DNA of 22,983 bases from UBA3206 sp964548855 (GTDB lineage Bacteria > Bacillota_I > Bacilli_A > Acholeplasmatales > Anaeroplasmataceae), in assembly GCA_964548855.1 (NCBI GenBank), contig CAZJSR010000027.1, positions 1-22,983 on the forward strand, read 5' to 3'. The position numbers and the translations under genes were made by a program. Positions 22,948 through 22,983 of this stretch are shown in pieces. The notes below the pieces were generated by a model. That model did not search any database. It worked only from the letters and a program-made list of their open reading frames with translations, and was not told the origin of the DNA. How positions within the stretch are numbered: position 1 is the first letter of the stretch; each line of letters starts with the position of its first letter.

Positions 22948-22976
22948 ATATAACAATAATTTAGTGATTTTACCAA
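22948..22976 (-). promoter_or_regulatory. Possible promoter of the serine recombinase
   Basis: On the minus strand TTGGTA (22971-22976) is followed after 17 bases by TTATAT (22948-22953), with better-matching TATATA or TATAAA just downstream at longer spacing. It is 20-odd bases from the start codon. This is a weak match in very AT-rich DNA. Confidence 0.35.
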
Positions 22977-22983
22977 TTTTTTT

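Noticed and set aside
21938..22983. tRNA-Leu as an integration site with a duplicated 3' end (attL/attR)
   Set aside because: No second copy of the tRNA 3' segment is seen before the window end, and the recombinase is a small resolvase/invertase type, not a tyrosine integrase that would use tRNA sites.
1..22983. CRISPR array or insertion sequence
   Set aside because: No regularly spaced direct repeats and no transposase motifs or terminal inverted repeats were found on reading through.

Overview
The window is a very AT-rich (roughly a quarter G+C by eye) stretch of a low-G+C Gram-positive chromosome. TAA, TAG and TGA all act as stops, and many genes have AGGTGAT- or GGAGG-type ribosome binding sites. 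The gene order nusB-xseA-xseB-dxs-tlyA-recN-...-spoIVB, with a spoIIIAH-like gene just upstream, and the separate ispH-cshB neighbourhood, are arrangements known from Bacillus subtilis and relatives. The source is therefore probably a member of the Bacilli/Erysipelotrichia radiation, plausibly an uncultured host-associated lineage with a reduced genome and an ancestral or retained sporulation programme. The species cannot be named from this sequence.

Layout. 1-2254: an ankyrin-repeat protein, a convergent CPBP-type membrane protease whose 3' end overlaps it, and a small membrane-anchored protein of unknown role. 2318-6454: rdgB (nucleotide-pool cleaning), a yfcE-like phosphodiesterase, and a 1041-residue TPR/GAF/PAS protein ending in degenerate GGDEF and EAL domains. 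6501-7037: a SpoIIIAH-like protein closed by a clear terminator. 7127-13244: the compact nusB-xseA-xseB-dxs-tlyA-recN cluster (transcription antitermination, exonuclease VII, isoprenoid synthesis, rRNA methylation, break repair). In it dxs has no standard start codon at the family N-terminus, and recN is cut by one TAA in its ABC signature motif. 13285-14097: an inverted Cof-type HAD phosphatase lying between recN and spoIVB. 14180-15175: SpoIVB with its catalytic triad intact. 15198-17136: a small membrane protein, a Y-family polymerase and a HIT-family protein. 17152-19398: ispH and the DEAD-box helicase cshB, divergently arranged. 19486-21962: a membrane-anchored thioredoxin-fold protein without redox cysteines, argS, and tRNA-Leu(CAA).

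21963-22983 looks like accessory DNA next to the tRNA gene. It holds a strong promoter with a perfect 20-bp palindrome over its spacer and -10 box, a frameshifted remnant of the VbhA-like antitoxin domain found at the N-terminus of some Fic proteins (the Fic toxin domain is missing), a terminator, and a small serine recombinase on the opposite strand.

Functionally the window is mostly housekeeping: nucleic-acid maintenance (xseAB, recN, dinB, rdgB, cshB), the MEP isoprenoid pathway (dxs, ispH) and translation (argS, tRNA-Leu, tlyA). Two sporulation genes mark the mother-cell-to-forespore channel (SpoIIIAH) and signalling (SpoIVB) steps. No complete new multi-gene system is evident. The most interesting points are the decayed Fic antitoxin under an apparently intact operator-promoter, the interrupted recN, the probable ATA start of dxs, and the orphan spoIIIAH next to a catalytically degenerate GGDEF-EAL protein.
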